DNA from: Ichthyophis bannanicus
Taxonomy: Eukaryota; Chordata; Amphibia; Gymnophiona; Ichthyophiidae
Assembly (NCBI GenBank): GCA_033557465.1
Contig: CM066032.1
Location: 52,550,955-52,614,954, forward strand
Direction of reading: 5' to 3'
Length of the DNA: 64,000 nucleotides
Shown here piece by piece: positions 59,400-64,000 of the stretch. Made by a program: the position numbers and the translations under genes. Numbering within the stretch: the first letter of the stretch is position 1; every line of letters begins with the position of its first letter. Below the pieces are notes generated by a model. It was not told the DNA's origin. It worked only from the letters and a program-made list of their open reading frames with translations, and did no database searches.

Positions 59400-59985
59400 C
59401 TTAGTTTTAAGTTTGTGTTTAGATCTAAGTTCTTTACTTACTAAGGGTTGCTATGGATATTTATACTAATAAAACTGTACCTAATACGTGTAATATACCT
59501 TGTTCACCTGAAGCTTAACTAATCTCAGGTCCTTAGTGTATGATTGATTTGGGTAACGAGCTTCACCTGAGAGCACCTCCTGCCTTTTAAGATGTGTAAG
59601 TACCTATAAAGCTACGATTATCCCAGGGGTGGGTGGGTGTAGGGAGAGAGGGAGGGAAATAACACTTATTAAAAGAGGGCTGCTACACAGTACCCTGTTT
59701 TGTGCTGCTGAGGTAAGCTATATTCTGATTTGATTTAAATTATAGCTCTTAGCTGCTGCTAGGCTCTAACTTCTTATGAAATTTAAACTACAAGCTCTCT
59801 GCTGGGTTCTAAATTTAGAAGCTCTCTGCTGGCTCTCTTCTTTGTTTTAAATTTAAGCTCAAAGTACTTTGCTGATGCTAGGCCCTGAGTGACTATTAAA
59901 TTTAAACTACAAGCTCTCTGCTGGGTATGAAAGGTAACCAGAAAGTTCTCCTCTGTGTTTTAATAATGTGTCTTATGTTTTTTTT
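59400..59985 (-). other. CR1 5' UTR with tandem repeats
   Basis: A ~119-bp period is suggested by 'aaatttaaactacaagctct' at 59,779 and again at 59,898. No ORF. Such repeats are typical of CR1 5' UTRs. Confidence 0.55.
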
Positions 59986-60084
59986 TTTATATTAAAGACC
60001 AGGAAGCTGCTACTAAGCAGATCACGCAGTCTATAGATGGTAAGGAGGCCATATCAAAACCATGTGCTTCAGACACCAACATTG

Positions 60085-60424
60085 TGAGTAGATATGGATC
60101 TTACTTTTTAAAAATACTGGTTATATAATGTTTCTGTCTCTGAATTTATGATTGTCTTTAAAAACAGGGGCAGAAACTGGGTTTTACAAATAGGCTCTCT
60201 CTTACAAAACGAAGACAGCAAAGAAAGTTAAAAGGTATGTCATATGTTTTTTAAATTTTCCAGCAGCTGTGACATACATTTTAACTTTCTTTGCTGTCTT
60301 CGTTTTGTAAGAGAGAGCCTATTTGTAAAACCCAGTTTCTGCCCCTGTTTTTAAAGACAATCATAAATTCAGAGACAGAAACATTACATAACCAGTATTT
60401 TTAAAAAGTAAGATTGATATCTAC
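60085..60424. repeat. Near-perfect hairpin of ~155-bp arms around a 27-bp spacer
   Basis: Arm 1 60,085-60,242 and arm 2 60,270-60,424 are reverse complements with few mismatches; the spacer is 60,243-60,269. Each arm contains the leader intron and second exon seen at 54,675-54,842. The hairpin therefore carries a third copy of that block and lies at the axis of the larger palindrome. The element D is inserted directly at the outer end of arm 2. Confidence 0.85.
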
Positions 60425-61791
60425 TGTCAGCAACACTTCCCTGGTGGCCAGTGGACGCCAGGGCAGGTGCGACACAAAGATATAAGGTTAAGATTGGAGA
60501 GTCTTCTAAAGGCCCAAATGACTCTTGGTCCTTGTAGTTGCTTTAGCTCCAATCTTCAATGAAACGATCAAGCCGAGTGGTGGGAATTAATAAGGCTTTT
60601 ATTTCCCTTTTTCACAGTGGTTCTAAATAGTGGGTTACAACTTTAAAGCAAATGTCCTTAATTCAGGTAGAAAACAAACTCAGGGTTCAAAGCAAAAACT
60701 GTTATACGTCACAGGAATGGAAGTGCTCAAACAAATAAAGAATGCTCTGCTAGCAATTCACCCAATCACAAGTCTGGCAGTGACTCTAAACTTTCAGAAA
60801 TACAAAGTGTACAGTCCATCTCTTGGTCAGATAAATCTCCTGCCAGTTCCACTTGCATCGGCTCGTTATCAGCTAACTCTGATTCTGAATCCCTGGTTTC
60901 TTGTAGAACACATTCAGGGGTTTTGTATATTTTCTGTAGCAGCTCCCAATGTCCTTGGCCTAGCCTAGGGTGTCGGCCACGTGCTGTATTAGGCTTTAAA
61001 GTACCCTCTTTCCTTAGAGGCTTTATAGCAGCTTTATCATAGCTTTTAACATTCACCGCTTTCTTATCAGGCATACATTTCTCATACCTTGTATGGTGGC
61101 AATCCTCAAGTAACCGGCTTTCTTCCACTGCCTGCTTTTCCCAGGCAGCAGCTTGGTGAATTCCTTTTCTACAAAAGTTAGGCTTACCCTGTAGCCTTTG
61201 ACTTCCTTCTCCTGGTGAAGGCCTGCCTCTGTACAAGCCCAGCTTCTGGCTTTCTGGCTCAGTGTGGCTTGGCTTCTCCAGCTGATTCTTGTTTGGCTTA
61301 GGGTTGCAGTTACAGCAGTGCTTTTGCCTCTGAGGGCAAACAGCTCTCGGTTTGGCTTGAGCTGACACCTCCTTAGGTCCTTCCTCAGCTCCTGGGAAAT
61401 CACCTCTCCCTCCTGGGAATCCTCTAGCACTAGAGTAGTCAGGTTTCCACTTCCACCTCTCTCTCTTGGTGCTGCCAGTGATTCTCCCCTTGCTTCTGCT
61501 AGGGCTGCTGCTTCTGCTGGGGCTTCTATCTCCGAGGCTGCCGGTGCTCCTTCTGCCTCTTCTCCTTTCTCCCTTCTAGTCTTCCACACTCCCCTTATGA
61601 AGCCCTCCTGCCTTTGAGGATTGGAAGCTGGTTAGCATTTCCTCGTGACCAGCTGGGCGTGGCTCTTCAGTCTCCCTGAAGACACTTTTGCTCCCTCTAG
61701 CTGGTTCCTAGGAATATTGCAAGTCTTTTTCTCTGTGAAAAACATCTTTTTTTCTCTCAACTGGGCTCTCATCAGCCCTCGCTGCATGACA
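60425..61791 (-). mobile_element. LTR-like ORF element, copy D (TSD CTAC)
   Basis: A 1,367-bp insertion in the intron-like part of the leader block, flanked by CTAC at 60,421-60,424 and 61,792-61,795. Ends TGTCAG...ATGACA. On the minus strand a poly(A) signal lies about 165 bp before the 3' end (near 60,590). It is inserted in the right arm only, so it is younger than the inverted duplication. Confidence 0.8.
60766..61589 (-). pseudogene. Charged ORF of LTR-like element, copy D, frameshifted
   Basis: Two overlapping frames: 61,589-61,053 (Glu/Ala/Arg-rich) and 61,368-60,766 (HCCNCNPK cysteine cluster, Lys/Gly-rich middle, end DNEPMQVELAGDLSDQ then MDCTLCISES). The second frame matches the ORF of copy C. 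A frameshift near 61,100-61,360 joins them. No known domain. Confidence 0.5.
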
Positions 61792-62535
61792 CTACTCACC
61801 ATGTTGATGTCTGAAGCGGTGCCTATCTTACAAGCTATAGAGACTATGTGATCTTTTCTGTCAGCTGAAATGTACTGCGCCTTTTTAAATGAAATTCTTT
61901 GATGGGATTTACAACCCCAGACTCTTTAACTGAAACATCTCTGGATCTCTGGCCTATTGTTTTATATGTCACCCCCCAACCCCCACACCTAATTCACACC
62001 ACACCACACCATTTTTTTTTTTTTGCAGACAGTACATTGCTATATATTGTGTATGTGGACCTATGTGGCTAATACACATACCCCCCATTCCCAGACGTTC
62101 TCCACATTCTTATCATATGGTCTATTGTGTAGGCCACGCCCTGATAATTCACACTGTCCCAGTTTTTCCAGGCAATCCATTTTAGGTTTAATTAACTAGG
62201 AATTCCTAAAACGCACCACACAAAGCTGTAGGTTCAAAATGTTTTATTTCAAATAAAATGTTTTCATCTTGTGAAATGATTCATTTGAGCATTACAAGTT
62301 TTTTAAAAAATATATAAAGGCATACATATAATTTTTGTTCATCTGTATGTTCAGCTAATAGATTCTGGAAATACATACATTTTCATACAAAGTCAATTTT
62401 TACAGAACTTGGTGTTTTTTTAAAGAACAATCTATGATCTCTGTCACAGATTAAACCGTCCACTAGCTCCATATCACAGTCTGCCACAGATCTAAGAAAA
62501 ATATTGAGCAGTTGTCCTGGAAACATTTACAATAG

Positions 62536-62641
62536 GTTTACAATCACTACAAGCAGATACTGATACAATTCCTTGTCCCCAAAGGGCTCACATTCTATGT
62601 GTACCTTGGAGACTCTCAAGGCCCTGAATATGCCTGCTAAT
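62536..62641 (-). mobile_element. SINE/LINE-tail fragment in right arm
   Basis: Same sequence as 16,562-16,726 in the opposite sense. It sits at the end of exon 2 of the mirror gene; beside it about 100 bp of the left-arm sequence, including the start of the second ORF, are missing. Confidence 0.65.
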
Positions 62642-62649
62642 CTGTTACA

Positions 62650-63564
62650 AGTTTTATGGATTTTCTGTTGTATTTCCTTGTGCCCCCACCTCAGGCAATC
62701 ATGATGTTTTTGCCCTGGAACATGTATTAGACAGACTGCACAGTCTCTATGCATAACGTCCTGCCAGCATTTCTTGATAATACAGCACACCGTTGCTTGT
62801 ATAACAGATTTAAATGTGTTTATTTCTTTAGGTTTTGAGTTGTCCTTTTGGCTGACTATGACATCAAATGCCTCCATTTGATATGTACAGAGAAATCACA
62901 AGCAACGTAGATTGATTGCCTGTATGTCCTCTAGCTCTTGTAGGAGCGGAGATTCGTTACTTCCCTACAAAAACAAAACAATGTCAGTGTGAAATGAACT
63001 GCCTCTTCTATAACACTTTTCTACAAAAAAGACTTTTTTTTTATACCGTGCTCTTTAGAATCAGTGCGATTTACATGTATACTAACAGGTATTTTTTATT
63101 CCCTTGTCCCCGAAGGGCTCACAATCTAAGTGTACCTGAGGCAATGGAAGGTTAAGTGGCTTACCCAAGGCCATAAGGAGTGGCCATGGGACTAGAGACC
63201 CCAGTCCCTCTACAAAAAAGACTTCTCTTACCTCTGCTGATCCTAGTTCTCCCAGTAAACAGGTTGTTTCTGCATCTGCCGCGGCATAATATAATTCTTT
63301 GTCCTCTGGATCCGTTGCGTTGTCATCCGGTAAGTCAATTTCGGTGCCTAAATCACAAAGATCTTGAGAGTCAAACAATTTTTGGGCATCTGGTAAATAT
63401 TCAACCCCTGATAATTCATGTTCAGACTCTGCTGGACTCTCCTGTTGTTCAAATGGATTTTCTATCAGTGGATAACCCTCTGCTGCGGCATCACGATCCT
63501 TAAGAAAATAATTAATGTTAGTCACCCTGTTGGAAATTCTGCTTGGTGTTCCAAAAAGAGCCAT
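62650..63564 (-). pseudogene. Mirror copy of the two-exon virus-like gene, broken
   Basis: Exon 1 63,564-63,232, same donor, a SINE in the intron (63,036-63,209), exon 2 from 62,964. A TGA at 62,896-62,898 lies where the left arm has TGT (Cys), so exon 2 ends early. Downstream exon 2 sequence to about 62,650 is otherwise conserved and is then fused to SINE sequence. Describes decay relative to the intact copy at 53,079-53,825. Confidence 0.75.
63036..63209 (-). mobile_element. SINE insertion in intron, 15-bp target duplication
   Basis: Flanked by 'ctacaaaaaagactt' at 63,021-63,035 and 63,210-63,224 (exact). It has an L2-type tail with T-run at the left and a CORE-like 'aaggttaagtggcttaccca' block. 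The tRNA head is truncated. Absent from the left arm. Confidence 0.85.
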
Positions 63565-64000
63565 TTTTTCTTTTTGAATCTCTGTGTTAGAATTTTCCCC
63601 ACACAGGACACACAGCCTTACACCAGGAGCATGCTCAGAATACCTGGAGCATGCTCAGAGCAAGTCTCTTGTTTCGGCAAATCACATGTTACCATATCCT
63701 AGAAGCATGCTCAGACTTGTTTCTCTGTATTGTTTTTGTTTTTCAAAGCCACTAAAAAATAGCTGTTGTGCGATTTGAACTCAGCTCTCTCTCTCTGTAT
63801 TTAGGTCTGAACTACAGGACTGCCAGAATACTTCTCTCTAACAGTGAGGTCTTAAAAGCAAAATTCTATCACATGGACAGCACTGGTTTCTCTAACAAAG
63901 ATGTGTTAATTGCGGTTTAACATTTTGGAAAGAAAAGCTCCTATACCAAGGGCTTTGTCTCTGTGAAAAGGCTGTATACCCAAGTGGTGTGTCTCTGTGC

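Larger units (their letters stand above)
54860..59985 (-). mobile_element. Full-length or near-full-length CR1 LINE
   Basis: Order on the minus strand: 5' UTR (59,985-59,400), ORF1 with zinc finger, coiled coil and esterase (59,399-58,480), ORF2 endonuclease (58,444-57,750), a 0.5 kb L2-type insertion (57,180-57,682), linker and RT (57,107-55,449), C-terminal part (55,388-55,029) and 3' UTR with a TTATGTTC-type tail at 54,860. It separates the left arm of the inverted duplication from the axis. Several stops and frameshifts. The 5' edge is approximate. Confidence 0.9.
61796..64000 (-). repeat. Right arm of large inverted duplication
   Basis: Reverse complement of 52,636-54,680 with two insertions (SINEs at 62,536-62,641 and 63,036-63,209), an internal deletion and a nonsense change. 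The arm runs off the window end. The unequal decay shows the two arms are not an assembly duplication of one read. Confidence 0.87.

Noticed and set aside
52636..64000. Palindrome as an assembly artefact
   Set aside because: The arms differ by point changes, a deletion and arm-specific insertions with exact target duplications, which an artefact would not produce. Long reads would settle the hairpin at the axis.
52636..64000. Arms as two LTRs of one retrovirus
   Set aside because: LTRs are direct, not inverted, and no gag-pol lies between the arms; the DNA between is a CR1.
1..64000. CRISPR array, rRNA or bacterial operon
   Set aside because: No spaced direct-repeat array, rRNA or bacterial gene organisation; everything points to a vertebrate genome.

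Overview
This window looks like intergenic DNA of a large, repeat-rich vertebrate genome. I found no exon of a conventional host gene. The repeat mix is CR1 LINEs (3' tails of TTATGTTC-like or TTACTATG 8-mers, ORF1 with a GDSL/SGNH esterase), L2 LINEs (AAATA tails after 'gtaaaccgc...gcggtat'), RTE/BovB-type LINEs with (AAC)n tails, Penelope-like elements with GIY-YIG domains and hammerhead ribozymes, and DIRS tyrosine-recombinase retrotransposons. That mix fits a non-mammalian tetrapod, most likely an amphibian; a caecilian is my best guess, from memory of its CR1 families.

Layout. 1-2,014: L2. 3,130-4,330: Penelope copy with an almost complete hammerhead. 4,670-4,965: tRNA-headed SINE. 6,890-7,803: L2. 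8,188-12,110: CR1 with an uninterrupted ORF2. 12,459-12,539: tiny foldback MITE. 13,050-17,290: decayed DIRS. 17,394-25,665: CR1 fragments holding three copies of a ~1.4 kb LTR-like, ORF-bearing element. 22,310-28,330: Penelope pieces, one an inverted-repeat array. 29,735-36,020: fragments of DIRS termini, BovB, CR1 and L2. 36,023-41,790: a CR1 split by a BovB that is itself split by a 2.8 kb DNA transposon with long inverted repeats and an orphan protein. 41,791-47,789: near-full-length CR1 split by an opposite CR1. 47,806-51,350: second DIRS. 51,385-52,022: L2.

The right end (52,023-64,000) is different. It is a multi-kilobase inverted duplication. Each arm holds a compact virus-like gene set: a two-exon gene with a 78-bp intron (acidic first exon, Cys/His-rich second exon), a second small ORF, a poly(A) signal and a leader-like micro-exon. 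The left arm is coding-intact for the spliced gene. The right arm has a stop, a deletion and two insertions. A CR1 (54,860-59,985) lies between the arms and a ~155-bp hairpin sits near the axis. This is the strongest candidate for something undescribed; an endogenised DNA virus is my working inference, not shown.

The CR1 and BovB copies carry their own mobilisation machinery in principle. L2-tailed SINEs and foldback elements depend on partners. Nesting and target-site duplications give a relative order of insertion at several places.
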